Positions 43,041 through 52,798 of a stretch of DNA of 64,000 bases are shown in pieces. How positions within the stretch are numbered: position 1 is the stretch's first letter; the number at the start of each line of letters is the position of its first letter. Where the stretch lies: assembly GCF_052156535.1 (NCBI RefSeq), contig NZ_JBQKUP010000030.1, positions 1-64,000 on the forward strand, read 5' to 3'. The DNA is from Nitrospira_E sp052156535 (GTDB lineage: Bacteria > Nitrospirota > Nitrospiria > Nitrospirales > UBA8639). The notes beneath the pieces are model-generated. The model saw only the letters and a program-made list of their open reading frames with translations, made no database searches and was not told the DNA's origin. A program made the translations under genes and the position numbers.

Positions 43041-44415
43041 CCGCCTGGCCGAATATGCGGAGTTTTTGACCTTTCAGAACCTTCCTTCGGACGTGATCCA
43101 TGAGGTAAAGCGACGGGTGTTGGATAGCCTGGCCTGTGCATATGGTGCCACCACTGCATCCCCATGCAGAATTGCCAGGCGCCTGGCGACCCGGGAGATG
43201 GTCAAAGATGGCGCAACGGTATGGGGAACCCGCCATCGAACCAGTCCGGATCTGGCCGCTTTTGCGAATGGCACGGCGGTGCGGTATCTCGACTGCAACG
43301 ATACCTACCTCTCCAAGGAGCCGGCTCATCCGTCAGACAATATTCCCGCCTGTCTGGCGGTTGCCGAAAGTCTTCATGTTCATGGCCGGCAATTCATTCA
43401 ATCCATCGTGCTGGCCTATGAGATTCAGTGCCGTCTTTGTGACGCCGCGGCGCTTCGCCCCCGAGGATGGGATCATGTCACCTACGGAGCGTTTTCTACC
43501 GCGGCCGCCACAGCCAGGCTGCTTAAACTGTCAAAAAAACAGATCGTGCATGCGCTCAATCTGGCGGGTATTACGGCGGGAGCACTGCGTCAGACCAGAG
43601 TGGGGGAAGTTTCCCTATGGAAAGCCTGCGCGTTTGCCAATGCAAGCAGGAACGGAATCTTCGCAGGGTTTGCGGCTCGCGAGGGTATGACCGGACCGGA
43701 GGCCATGTTTGAAGGAGAAAAGGGGTTTATGAAGGTGATTTCCGGGCCATTCTCTTTACCCGAAATGGGTGGATGTCACGGCTCTTCCTATAAAATTCTT
43801 GACACCTACATCAAGCCCCATCCGGTGGAATATCATGCTCAGTCGGCGGTGGAGGCGGCATTCGCCATTCGGGAACAACTGATTGCTGCGTGTGGGGAAT
43901 ACCCTGTCCACCGAATCAAAGCAATTATTGTCGGCAGTGGTGATGTGGCGATCGAAATTATTGGACGGGATCAGGAAAAGTGGCATCCCAAAACCCGTGA
44001 GACGGCTGATCATAGTCTCCCCTTTTGCGTGGCAGTCGCCCTGACGGATGGGGAAATATCTCCCCGGTCATTTTCCCCGCATCGCCTGATCGATACCGTT
44101 CTGTTGAATCTGATGCAGAAAATCCGTGTTGAAGAGGTCAAAGAGTTTTCCGAGCGTTATCCGGATGCCATGGCCAACAGAATTGATGTCACGCTGATGG
44201 ACGGCAGGACGTTCACCGCTCAGATTGACCATCCCAAAGGTCATCCACGACGCCCGCTCACCGATCGCGAACTGGAATTGAAGTTTCAGAAGTTGTCTTC
44301 GCGGAAAATCGGCCGTAAAGATATGACGAACGTTATCCAAACCGTGTGGGAACTGGACCGTCTGAAAGACGTGAATGTCCTGGTGTCGGCATTACCAGTT
44401 TTGGAAAGCCGATGA
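43027..44415 (+). CDS. prpD: MmgE/PrpD family dehydratase (2-methylcitrate dehydratase)
   Basis: 462 residues of the MmgE/PrpD family: the N-terminal helical part (VKRRVLDSLACAYGA, GTRHRTSPDLAAFANGTAVR, LDCNDTYL, HPSDNIPACLAVAE) and the C-terminal lid (IKPHPVEYHAQSAVEAA, RETADHSLPFCVAVAL, RPLTDRELELKFQ). It dehydrates 2-methylcitrate to 2-methyl-cis-aconitate. The Asp and His residues in the LDCNDTYL and HPSDN motifs match the family. Operon order PrpD-PrpB-PrpC supports the 2-methylcitrate cycle. Because some relatives isomerise or dehydrate other acids, context is the main support. Confidence 0.85.
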   Translation: MMLADRLAEYAEFLTFQNLPSDVIHEVKRRVLDSLACAYGATTASPCRIARRLATREMVKDGATVWGTRHRTSPDLAAFANGTAVRYLDCNDTYLSKEPAHPSDNIPACLAVAESLHVHGRQFIQSIVLAYEIQCRLCDAAALRPRGWDHVTYGAFSTAAATARLLKLSKKQIVHALNLAGITAGALRQTRVGEVSLWKACAFANASRNGIFAGFAAREGMTGPEAMFEGEKGFMKVISGPFSLPEMGGCHGSSYKILDTYIKPHPVEYHAQSAVEAAFAIREQLIAACGEYPVHRIKAIIVGSGDVAIEIIGRDQEKWHPKTRETADHSLPFCVAVALTDGEISPRSFSPHRLIDTVLLNLMQKIRVEEVKEFSERYPDAMANRIDVTLMDGRTFTAQIDHPKGHPRRPLTDRELELKFQKLSSRKIGRKDMTNVIQTVWELDRLKDVNVLVSALPVLESR

Positions 44416-45293
44416 GTGGGAAACCAATAACCTCCCAGAGTCCGGCGCGGCGCTTTCGAACCGAGCTTCAACGGGACACGTTGGCGGTGCCGGGTGTATT
44501 TAATGCGTTTTCGGCTCGATTGGTTGAGGATGCCGGTTTTCCGGCAGCCTACCTGTCAGGAGCGGGTCTGGCGGCTTCCCGGGCACTACCCGATATCGGG
44601 CTGTTAACGATGACGGAGGTGGTGACAGAAACCCGGTACGTGACTCAACGGGTTCAAATTCCGGTCATCGTCGATGCTGATACGGGCTTTGGAGAGAGGC
44701 ATCAGGTGTATCGGACGGTTCAGGAATTAGAATCAGCCGGGGCGGTGGGCATTCAATTAGAAGACCAGGTGTTAGCGAAACGTTGCGGCCATTTGCCCGG
44801 AAAAACCCTGATTTCGTGTGAGAACATGTGTCAAAAAATTCAGTCGGCAGTTGTAGCAAAACAGGATCGGGATCTAGTCATTATTGCGAGGACGGATGCC
44901 CGGGCTGTGGAAGGTCTGGATGGGGCCATTGAAAGGGCTCGAGCTTACAGGGCAGCCGGCGCTGATGCGATTTTCCCGGAGGCCCTGCAGTCTGCCAAAG
45001 AATTTCAAACGGCAGCCAAAGCCCTGAAATATTCCGGGATCATTCTGGTCGCCAATATGACTGAATGGGGACAAACCCCCTATATGACCGTCAAGGAATT
45101 CTCCGGAATGGGATATCACATCGTGCTGTTCCCCATGACCGTATTTCGTGTGATGGCAAAGGAAGGCCGAGCCGCTCTCCTGGAATTACAAAAACAGGGG
45201 ACCCAACAAGCTTTCCTCGACCGTATGCAAACCAGGCAGGCATTATACGAGGTGTTGGAATATCAAAAGTATGAACGTGGGCCAAAAGAATGA
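44412..45293 (+). CDS. prpB: 2-methylisocitrate lyase
   Basis: From the ATG at 44412, overlapping the prpD stop (ATGA), the product is 293 residues. The isocitrate lyase/PEP mutase fold is clear: SGAGLAASRALPDIGLLTMTE, IPVIVDADTGFGE for metal binding, IQLEDQVLAKRCGHLPGK with the catalytic Cys in the KRCGH motif, and IIARTDARAVEGLDGAI. It splits 2-methylisocitrate into succinate and pyruvate. The size (about 295) is that of PrpB rather than AceA. It releases the carbon of propionyl-CoA into central metabolism. Confidence 0.92.
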   Translation: MSGKPITSQSPARRFRTELQRDTLAVPGVFNAFSARLVEDAGFPAAYLSGAGLAASRALPDIGLLTMTEVVTETRYVTQRVQIPVIVDADTGFGERHQVYRTVQELESAGAVGIQLEDQVLAKRCGHLPGKTLISCENMCQKIQSAVVAKQDRDLVIIARTDARAVEGLDGAIERARAYRAAGADAIFPEALQSAKEFQTAAKALKYSGIILVANMTEWGQTPYMTVKEFSGMGYHIVLFPMTVFRVMAKEGRAALLELQKQGTQQAFLDRMQTRQALYEVLEYQKYERGPKE

Positions 45294-45401
45294 AAGAGGA
45301 ACGTTGAACCCTCCGAGCTCTGAGAATGCATATGCTGGCCTCTTTGGACCGTCTCAGGGCACAAAATTTTCAACAGGCCTGTAACGAAAGGCAGGTGTGT
45401 C

Positions 45402-46526
45402 ATGGAAACGGCTGTTCATAATCCCGGGCTTGACGGGGTGGTGGTGGGGGAATCAGCCATCTGCCAAATAGACGAGACGAGGGGAGGTTTACGATATCGA
45501 GGATATGCCATTGAAGATCTAGCCGAGCAGGCGACGTTTGAAGAGGTGTCATATTTATTACTGCATGGAGATCTACCGTCATCCCGCGATCTTCAGGAGT
45601 GGCAGGCCGAGTTGGCTCATGCCGGATCCTTATCCCCTGTTATGAGGCAATTTCTCCAAACGGTTCCAGCTTCTGCGAATGTCATGGATGTACTGCGAAC
45701 GGGGGTGTCGTTTCTCGGGATGATCGACCCTGAAGCTCAAGATATTTCCCATGAGGCGAATCTCCGAAAGACCGTCCGGTTACTTGCACAAATGCCTCTC
45801 CTGCTTTCCTGGGCGAGTCGGACCCGATTCGAACATCCTTTTTTTCAGGCTCCTGCCACAAAGTCGTTTGCCCAAAGCCTCTTGTATCTGTTGACAGGGA
45901 ATCTTAGGGAAGATCATGCAAAAGAACTGGAGGTCTCTCTTAATCTCTATGCCGAGCACGAATTGAACGCCTCGACGTTCGCTGGTCGGGTTACGGCCTC
46001 AACCCTGGCTGATCTTTATGGGGCTGTCACGGCGGCTATTGCGACACTCAAAGGCCCCCTTCATGGCGGAGCGAATGAAGCTGTGGCGGAGATGTTCCAC
46101 GCCATTCGGAACCCGGAAAACGCGCAAGGGTGGGTCCATTCCAAATTGTCCGGGAAGGAACGGGTGATGGGGTTTGGCCATCGAGTCTTAAAACACGAGG
46201 ATCCGCGTTCGGCTATCATCAAACGACGGGCGAAAGCCTTGAGCCACCATGCGGATGAGATGCGGTGGTATGAAATTGCGGAAATCATTGAACAGATGAT
46301 GAAGGAAGAAAAGGGGCTTCTCCCGAATCTGGATTTTTATACGGCAGTGGTCTACCTGTTCATCGGAATTCCCAAAGAAGCCTTCACGCCTATTTTTGTC
46401 GCAAGCCGGCTGAGTGGATGGTGTGCCCATATCATCGAACAACAGGATCACAATCGTCTGATCCGGCCACGAGCCTCCTATATCGGCCATTCTGCGCGGG
46501 AATTTCTCTTTATCGAGGACCGGTAG
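45402..46526 (+). CDS. prpC: 2-methylcitrate synthase / citrate synthase
   Basis: 374 residues of the short bacterial citrate synthase type. The active-site His residues are in KGPLHGGANEAV and MGFGHRVLKHEDPRS, and the Asp lies in NLDFYTAVVYLFIGIP. The YRGYAIEDLAE start and the length point to the methylcitrate-synthase/dual-specificity group. It condenses propionyl-CoA with oxaloacetate (or acetyl-CoA). It closes the rightward operon 108 bp after prpB, with its own AAGGCAGG ribosome site. The three Prp proteins convert propionyl-CoA to pyruvate and succinate. Confidence 0.88.
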   Translation: METAVHNPGLDGVVVGESAICQIDETRGGLRYRGYAIEDLAEQATFEEVSYLLLHGDLPSSRDLQEWQAELAHAGSLSPVMRQFLQTVPASANVMDVLRTGVSFLGMIDPEAQDISHEANLRKTVRLLAQMPLLLSWASRTRFEHPFFQAPATKSFAQSLLYLLTGNLREDHAKELEVSLNLYAEHELNASTFAGRVTASTLADLYGAVTAAIATLKGPLHGGANEAVAEMFHAIRNPENAQGWVHSKLSGKERVMGFGHRVLKHEDPRSAIIKRRAKALSHHADEMRWYEIAEIIEQMMKEEKGLLPNLDFYTAVVYLFIGIPKEAFTPIFVASRLSGWCAHIIEQQDHNRLIRPRASYIGHSAREFLFIEDR

Positions 46527-46832
46527 GATAAATATAAAAACATTCGCATGTCGATTTCTGTCATCCTGAGTCAAACGAAGGATCTGTGCCCCAAGCGTAT
46601 GGCAAAAGGCCACCCATGTCTTCCAGGGGAAAAAGCCGGATAGGAATTCCCATAGTTTTTCACATTTTGGTCAAGATGCCACCTCTCCCTCGCCTTTTTT
46701 AATGGAGAGGATTGGATGCGACCGAAGGTGAAGGCTTATTTTAAATTTGAATCACTATATATGCGACCATTAGATGATCCTCAAGGGAAAAGATATCAAT
46801 TGGGAGAAAAACTGACGGCTGGAAGGAATAAT
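46527..46832. other. intergenic region without a supported gene
   Basis: 306 bp between convergent prpC and the XRE-type regulator. It includes TCATCCTGAGTCAAACGAAG (46560-46579), a sequence found as interspersed 'cctgag..gaagga' repeats in many bacterial genomes. A 79-codon plus-strand frame overlaps the regulator 3' end antisense and is rejected. No T-rich terminator stem was found. Confidence 0.4.
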
Positions 46833-47804
46833 TTAGTCCTTGTCTTCACCGTATGTCCGAAGAAACCGGCCGAGTTGTGTTTTGAATTGTCGTTCTCCTT
46901 GATATTCAAAGACAAAGCGGGTTTCAAAGAGAGGGCTTGGATTCAGATCCCGTAAATGGTCCGGTTTCCAGGAAATATTTAACTGGTCAATGACGGTGAT
47001 AGGGATAGAACCACTGTTGTTCATGCCCAAATCCCTGGTGGCATAAGATCGGGAAAAGATGAGAATTTCATTATCGAATAACGCGGCATTGATCTCTTCT
47101 TTGATGCCACGGGCTCGGAATTCTTCAACCAATCGTTGATAGATGAGGGTCGTGGCTAGCTGCTCGCGAAATCCGTAAAACGCGGCAATCCCCGCGTGTC
47201 GTTGATCGTGTAATACCTGAAGGCAGTTTTCGATTTGAGAGGCATCGTTCATCTGCTCTCTGTTGAAGATAAACACCCGCCGAATTTTGACTCCCCGCTG
47301 AACCGCTGCCTGATTTGCCAATAAATAACTGGGAAAGAGGGGACCATCCCGTTTCCATATCTGCCATCGTTCCATCATCGAATTAATGGTGGACTCCACG
47401 GTATTCAGTAGTTGAATGGCTTCATTCTGAGCAATGGTGCCCTCATAGGACAGCATTTGGGATTCAAGCTGGCGGAGTTCCTGCCCTATGGCCTCCACTT
47501 TGTGGGGAATGTATCTCGGTCGTTCCGGCACATGCATCATGACATCGACGGCTGACAACGCCATGGCCCAATGGCTTTTTTCTTCGGGGGCGGCCCGGTC
47601 TTTCTGGGCAACGATTAAGAGTTCGACAGGATTTTTTTTGAGAAGATTGGCTATCCGGATGCAAACGGTGGCATTCGGTACTTTTTTGCCGCGGCGAAAC
47701 CAGTTGGCCTCAGGTTGGCTCACTTTGAGTTTTTTTGCCAGGGCGTAATCGTTCGTGATGCCATAGGTTTTTTTGATCTGCTCGATAAACTTAGGAAAGT
47801 CCAT
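46833..47804 (-). CDS. XRE-type HTH protein with an unrecognised C-terminal domain
   Basis: The start at 47804 has GGAG 8 nt upstream; a TTG four codons earlier is less likely. The N-terminal 65 residues are a helix-turn-helix (YGITNDYALAKKLKVSQPEANWFRRGKKVPNATV). The remaining about 250 residues form an unfamiliar domain: LRQLESQMLSYEGTIAQNEAIQLL is helical, while VKIRRVFIFNREQMND and INAALFDNEILIFSRSYATRD look like alternating strands and helices. It may be a ligand or protein sensor. It is convergent with the prp operon and could control the island, but I see no direct proof. Confidence 0.55.
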   Translation of the reverse strand: MDFPKFIEQIKKTYGITNDYALAKKLKVSQPEANWFRRGKKVPNATVCIRIANLLKKNPVELLIVAQKDRAAPEEKSHWAMALSAVDVMMHVPERPRYIPHKVEAIGQELRQLESQMLSYEGTIAQNEAIQLLNTVESTINSMMERWQIWKRDGPLFPSYLLANQAAVQRGVKIRRVFIFNREQMNDASQIENCLQVLHDQRHAGIAAFYGFREQLATTLIYQRLVEEFRARGIKEEINAALFDNEILIFSRSYATRDLGMNNSGSIPITVIDQLNISWKPDHLRDLNPSPLFETRFVFEYQGERQFKTQLGRFLRTYGEDKD

Positions 47805-48357
47805 GCTCGGCTCCAAAAAATCAATCCAAATGAATCAGTGGAATGCAAAAAAGATCATTTTCACTGCCGGATGAGGCGCATGCAATCCGGTCTTGCTTCA
47901 GAGAGTTGATTCTAGACGAATTCATCCGGAATTTAAAATACAGGGATCTTTCCGGTAGAAAGGTCAACCCGGCCTTGCGTTGGCTCCGCGTAATCTTGTG
48001 ATTTTGTGATGTGGGAGGAAGTATCCGTTGGTCAAGGCCAGTGATCAACGGATTATTAAAGGAAAGGGTAACTCGGGACGGGTAGGGCAAATGAGCTGAA
48101 GAGCATCCCTTTGTTGTTTCTCATTGGGATGTTGTTCAGTTCAAAGGGATGCTATCTCTTTTCATCTTCCATGATTCTTCCTGACTCCCTCATTCATGTG
48201 CGCTTTTTGCTTTCCGAAATAGAGCACTGATGGGCAGTCGCCCTCATTGTTGTGAGGTGCGGCAATTTTCATCAAATTTTTGCAGGCGGTTTGTCGGCTT
48301 GGTAATGTGTAATGGCGCACTCTAGAGAATAACCTCAATCGGCAGGAACCTACAATC
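47805..48357. other. 553-bp intergenic region without a supported gene
   Basis: It lies between the divergent XRE-type regulator and the oxidoreductase. I see no gene. Several short frames are present on the minus strand (for example 47821-48090) without ribosome sites. The region must hold both promoters; no convincing operator symmetry was found. Confidence 0.4.
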
Positions 48358-49089
48358 ATGCAAGAGTTTAACGCCCGTGTCAGTCGTGTCAAGGATCTGA
48401 CCCATGATGTCCGTGAGTTGGAACTCACCCTGCTCGCCCCGGATGCCATCGAATTCATGGCGGGACAGTGGATCTCCCTGCATGTCTGGAATCCAGGATT
48501 GAGACAGCATGTTCCGCGGCAGTATTCGATTGCCTCTCCGCCAGGGCAATCCCACCAGATCACCCTTCTCTTTAACCGGGTCCCCGACGGCTCAGGCTCA
48601 AACTATTTGTTTGGCCTTCATGAAGGGGATCCCATAACATTTCAAGGGCCTAATGGATCGTTTGTTCTCCAGGAGAAACCCGGACGAGACCTCGTCTTTG
48701 TGGCCACGGGAACCGGGATTGCGCCGTTCCGTTCAATGCTCTCTACCTTCTTGGAGGAACCTGGCGCTGGAACTTTGACGTTATATTGGGGCTTGCGGAG
48801 CCAGCGAGACCTTTACTACCAACATGAATTGGAAGCTCTTGCACGGCGGCATCCGAATTTCAGTTTTATCACCATCCTGTCCAGGCCGGAAAACGGTTGG
48901 CAAGGTCCCATCGGACGCGTGACAACATTAGTAGAGAACTACATTGTCTCAGTGAGCAATGTGACTTTTTATCTGTGCGGAAATGGCGGCATGATACGAG
49001 ACACGATGTCCATTGTGAGAAAAAAAGGCCTCTGTCCCATTCGCACTGAGCAATACTATGATAAAGCCGGTGCTGGAATAAACGATTGA
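48358..49089 (+). CDS. FAD/NAD(P)-binding ferredoxin reductase-like protein
   Basis: A 243-residue FNR-superfamily reductase. The FAD domain carries RQYSIASPPGQ (the RxYS motif, near 58-68), the NAD(P) domain opens VFVATGTGIAPFRSML (near 117-132), and the nicotinamide-contact loop is FYLCGNGGMIRDTM. It has no extra domain, so it is a stand-alone reductase moving electrons from NAD(P)H to a carrier, possibly ferredoxin or a dioxygenase partner. A fragment highly similar to its last 60 residues recurs at 51267-51455. Confidence 0.8.
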   Translation: MQEFNARVSRVKDLTHDVRELELTLLAPDAIEFMAGQWISLHVWNPGLRQHVPRQYSIASPPGQSHQITLLFNRVPDGSGSNYLFGLHEGDPITFQGPNGSFVLQEKPGRDLVFVATGTGIAPFRSMLSTFLEEPGAGTLTLYWGLRSQRDLYYQHELEALARRHPNFSFITILSRPENGWQGPIGRVTTLVENYIVSVSNVTFYLCGNGGMIRDTMSIVRKKGLCPIRTEQYYDKAGAGIND

Positions 49090-49537
49090 ATCTATCCCGA
49101 CTCTACGGATAAAACAAGTGATGCCCATGATTGTTGAGCCAAACAACACGTGGAGCTTTTCAGTGAACGGCCCGGTCTTTCCAGAGAGCGAACTGATGTG
49201 ATGTGTTTTGCTGAGGGATCCTCCCCAATACACACGAACGTCGTTGAGATTTGGATAGGCCACCTCACTCCAGAAGATCTCTTGCCTTGTATTCATAAGG
49301 TTGTTCTGATGCAACTCTGGCGGTGTAGTTTGTTAAGTCTCTGGGCTACACAACTTGGGCTTGTTCTTTTCTCTCATGAAGTATGTCAAAAACGACTCGC
49401 GACCCTTTGAGTTTTGCCCGCATTATCGGATGTATATCAAAATCAAGTATGGGAACCCAGGGGTCTATTTCCGAGTGCCGGCGGCTTCAGATGTGGTCCG
49501 CAGAGGTTGGGAGAAAAGGCGGGAGACTAACCGTAAA
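49090..49537. other. 448-bp intergenic region without a supported gene
   Basis: Between convergent genes. Overlapping short frames exist on both strands, but none has a good start, domain or ribosome site. I see no repeat or terminator that stands out. Confidence 0.4.
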
Positions 49538-50899
49538 TCAATTCGAAAACTCATACCCCAGTGCCCAGATGAACGCATCATCCGATTTCTTTTTCCCCGG
49601 CTCCGGGTCGCTGTTGTACCGGTATTCGAAGGCCACCTTCAAAAACAAATTCCCATACACTTCTATGCGAGCTCCTTGCTCCAATGTCAACCGCAGAGCG
49701 GTACTTCCACCTACTCCCAGATCGCGAAAACCTTTTTGGCGGTGATACACTCGTAATCGATCCGAAATCAGATCATAATTCCAATCCACTCCCCACGCAG
49801 CGGTAGCGGTTTTGGTCGTCCCGGTCTCTTGAAATTTTTCGTAAACAAATGCCGGACCAATGGACCCACTTAAACTATGGCTTGGGGTATCGAAAAATTG
49901 ATACCCGAGACCCAGGCCGGTCGTACTCCGGAGATCCAATCCCTGAAACTTATCATATTCGAGGAATTCGTAACTGTTGGCAAACAACTTTTTGGTGAAA
50001 AAATAATCATAGCCTAGTGTGCCTCTGGCATTCTTGGCTGTGTTATCTCCATCGGCCTGGGCAAAGGCATACTTGCCGTTCAAGAGGCCACGGTGTCGTT
50101 CCGTCCAAATGGTATTGTCCGTTGAGGCGTTCACAGCCGTGGTGTCCGTATTCCCCTTCGTGCGGTTCCCTCCCAGGTCGAAGTTTCCTTTGTAGCGAAG
50201 CTCTGGAATATTGATGGTCTTCACACGCGCCGGCGATAAACCTTCATTTCCGCCTAACGCGGTCACAGTCGTCCGGGAGGTTTTGAGAAAACCATCTCCA
50301 TCGGAATCTTTCTCCTCCTCAAAAACTTGAACAGAAAGCGGTGTTCGGGATTGGAGTTGTTCCACCTCATCCCACTGAACCGATATATCCCCCGCATAAG
50401 CAGTTTTGATAGTAAGAGCTTTGTCTTCCATCGAAACAATAGTTCCGATGAGATGCATGCCATTCTTGAGAGTGATCTCATCTAACTCTTCGCTCTCTTG
50501 ACTCTTTTCCCCCGCCACGGCTTCCTCTTTTGAGCTTTTGATAGCCTTTACCGAATTGAGGGTAATCATCAGGGGAGCCGAGTCCTGGTCTCTCAACACC
50601 TGGATTGTTCCGGACTCAGCCAATTGGATTCGGCCTTCATAGATCTCGCCGGTATCCAGAACCACCGTGACCGGCTCTTCAGTCGTCAACCCTGTCACTT
50701 CTTTCCAACGAAGCGGAATAGGATTGTGCATACTCGCCGACGCTCTCACCCGGAGGACACCATTCGTCATGCCAAATATCTTGCCTTGGAGAATGGTGCC
50801 ATCTTTGAGAGAAATCTGTCCTGAGACTGCGGCATAAAGAGGACCGCCCCCACTGATCAGCATAATACTAAGAAGGACGATGAAGAGCTTCAATCTCAA
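49538..50899 (-). CDS. DUF481 (YdiY-like) outer-membrane beta-barrel protein
   Basis: A 453-residue exported protein. The signal peptide (LFIVLLSIMLISGGGPLYAA) is followed by two repeated small beta modules (ISLKDGTILQGKIFGMTNGVLRV..., ITLKNGMHLIGTIVSMEDKALTIK...), each ending in a 'RWKEV/QWDEVEQL' unit. From about residue 235 begins the DUF481 barrel, with the hallmark NFDLGGNRTKGNTDTTAVN and many alternating strands to a C-terminal aromatic-rich FIWALGYEFSN. DUF481 proteins are outer-membrane barrels of uncertain role, linked to salt or acid stress in some bacteria. It is monocistronic here. Confidence 0.8.
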   Translation of the reverse strand: MRLKLFIVLLSIMLISGGGPLYAAVSGQISLKDGTILQGKIFGMTNGVLRVRASASMHNPIPLRWKEVTGLTTEEPVTVVLDTGEIYEGRIQLAESGTIQVLRDQDSAPLMITLNSVKAIKSSKEEAVAGEKSQESEELDEITLKNGMHLIGTIVSMEDKALTIKTAYAGDISVQWDEVEQLQSRTPLSVQVFEEEKDSDGDGFLKTSRTTVTALGGNEGLSPARVKTINIPELRYKGNFDLGGNRTKGNTDTTAVNASTDNTIWTERHRGLLNGKYAFAQADGDNTAKNARGTLGYDYFFTKKLFANSYEFLEYDKFQGLDLRSTTGLGLGYQFFDTPSHSLSGSIGPAFVYEKFQETGTTKTATAAWGVDWNYDLISDRLRVYHRQKGFRDLGVGGSTALRLTLEQGARIEVYGNLFLKVAFEYRYNSDPEPGKKKSDDAFIWALGYEFSN

Positions 50900-51266
50900 T
50901 GCAATGATTCTCCTTGGTAGAGAAAATAGCCTTGTGCGTGATCAATCGGATGCTTCATCACAAATCACGGACAATCAACAATCACTCCTCTTAAATGTGA
51001 CTTCGGACAACTTTACGAAACACTGTGTAGAAATTGGGCCTGCAACTGAAAGATTTGGCGTGAGCGAACGTTGAGATCGAGCCCACTAACAGTGCACGGT
51101 ACCCGAAAAGTTTGGGATTATAGCCACAGATTCACCATAAAGCTACCCTAAAATGGTGCCAGACCGGGTATATTGTGTCCCGTTAGAGAAAGAGACATTT
51201 CACTTCTATTCAAATGTAAAAAAAGGAACAATCCCTGTTGACGACGGGCAAGGATAACAGAAAGGG

Positions 51267-51455
51267 ATCACAATTCTCTCCCGTCCCCCAAATGGCTGGA
51301 AAGGTTCGACCGAAAGAGTGACAACATTAGTGGAGAACAACGTCGCATCAATGAGCAATGTGACTTTTTATCTGTGCGGAAACGGCGACATGTTTCGAGA
51401 CACGACGGAAATTGTGAGAAAAAAAGGCCTCTGCCCCATTCGCATCGAACAATAC
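51267..51455 (+). pseudogene. partial duplicate of the 3' end of the reductase gene at 48.4 kb
   Basis: The frame reads ITILSRPPNGWKG, then RVTTLVENNVASMSNVTFYL, CGNGDMFRDTTEIVRKKGL and CPIRIEQY, closely matching residues about 175-237 of the reductase encoded at 48358-49089 (ITILSRPENGWQG ... CPIRTEQY). Nucleotide identity is high over about 170 bp. The first three quarters are absent and the reading frame runs on into unrelated sequence, so it is a dead remnant of a duplication. It lies beyond the DUF481 gene; 50900-51266 upstream of it holds no gene. Confidence 0.8.
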
Positions 51456-51650
51456 AATTTTGTTTGGCACCCTCCGCCTTTGATCTCTCGTTCCAATATT
51501 GCACCCTCACAGGTTAGGGGTTGTAAGTGCATCAATCTTGGATCCCGACAAGGATTTTGCATCGGATTGAATGGGGTCTGGTGGGGTTTGGAGCAACGTA
51601 ATCCAAAAAAGATCCGTTCCTGCCATCTTCTATCAACCGACGGTGTCGGC

Positions 51651-52442
51651 TTAAGTTGGCAACTCACCGCTGCCGAAGACATGCCCTTTGGCACGGATTT
51701 GAAGGAAATCTTGATGAACGGGAATGCGATAGCCTCCACCGGGGAGGGCAAAGTGGGACTGAATATAGTTCTCGACGTCTTTTCGTCTGGGAGCCTGCTC
51801 GATGCTGAGAAGATTGAGCATGAATTCGGCGACGGCATAGGTGGAGGATAGGTCGGGGGTGTCGACATGTGCCGGATCGAGGGTAGTCATGACCTCGTAC
51901 TGATTGCCGTGCTTCGCGCGGAACTGGTCAACCATGCGACGAAGTTCAAATCTGTGGGAGAAGAAATGATGAAACATGTTCATGCAGCCGCTCTCGCGAT
52001 TCTGTAGGACGATAATGGTGACGCCGGTCGGGGACATCCAGGAAACGAGACGTTCGAGGTGGGCGAGCCATTCATCGGCGGGTATGTAATAGAATGTATG
52101 CGAGGAGAGCACCAAATCGCCTGGTGTGGATGGCTGAGCGGAAAGGATTGGCAGACCTATGGCTTCCGCAGTTGGAATGGTCTGTTGTAGTTGATTGAGC
52201 AGGTACGCGTTTGGTTCGATGGCGATAGTGCGGTCGAAAGCGGCGGCGAAGGCGCGGGTGAGTTCGCCGTTGCCGGCCCCGGCGTCGACGAATACCTGCC
52301 GAATCGGCAGATCGTCAACTACTTGTTGCAGCCAACGCTTCGCGTTCCGTTTCTGGTCGGTATGATTCAGGAAAATTTGAAAGGCCTGCTTGTAGTCCTC
52401 CCCCTGGGAATCAAAGATGCGAATGTGTTCCTGGTCAGTCAT
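51651..52442 (-). CDS. SAM-dependent class I methyltransferase
   Basis: The start at 52442 (GGAGG upstream) gives 263 residues. Motif I is VFVDAGAGNGELTRAF (about 47-62), the acidic loop IAIEPNAYLL follows, and LVLSSHTFYYIPADEWLAHL matches motifs IV-V of small-molecule methyltransferases. After residue 160 the protein is variable (MNMFHHFFSHRFELRRMVDQF), where substrate is usually bound. It may modify a small molecule or a lipid; the substrate is unknown. The 3' end is just antisense to the duplicated reductase tail region. Confidence 0.75.
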   Translation of the reverse strand: MTDQEHIRIFDSQGEDYKQAFQIFLNHTDQKRNAKRWLQQVVDDLPIRQVFVDAGAGNGELTRAFAAAFDRTIAIEPNAYLLNQLQQTIPTAEAIGLPILSAQPSTPGDLVLSSHTFYYIPADEWLAHLERLVSWMSPTGVTIIVLQNRESGCMNMFHHFFSHRFELRRMVDQFRAKHGNQYEVMTTLDPAHVDTPDLSSTYAVAEFMLNLLSIEQAPRRKDVENYIQSHFALPGGGYRIPVHQDFLQIRAKGHVFGSGELPT

Positions 52443-52798
52443 CGATAGTGCCTCCGGTGATCTCCTGCAAAGAACGAATTTCTTAAGAATTCCTGGAAAT
52501 ACACGCATTGTTCTATGTTTCTTGATTCAAGATCATAAAATAAAAGGGGGTTTGGAAACTAGGGAAATTGGCTTCCGGGCAAATCAAAAAACTGCTATTG
52601 GAAAAATGATATGCGGACAGCAGTAATTTCACATTATGGTTTATGGGAGAAGATATGGGGTTTAGGCTACCCTACCTATTCTTGATCGTGGTGGATAGCG
52701 TTGGGAGTCCTCGAATCTTTTTCGTGAATCATCCTCTTTCCTTTTTTTACAGAAATTTGTAGGGTTAGAGTAAATCTGAAGCTTGATAACACCCCATT

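Noticed and set aside
46716..46955. 79-codon frame between prpC and the XRE-type regulator
   Set aside because: More than half is antisense to the regulator's 3' end and there is no ribosome site.
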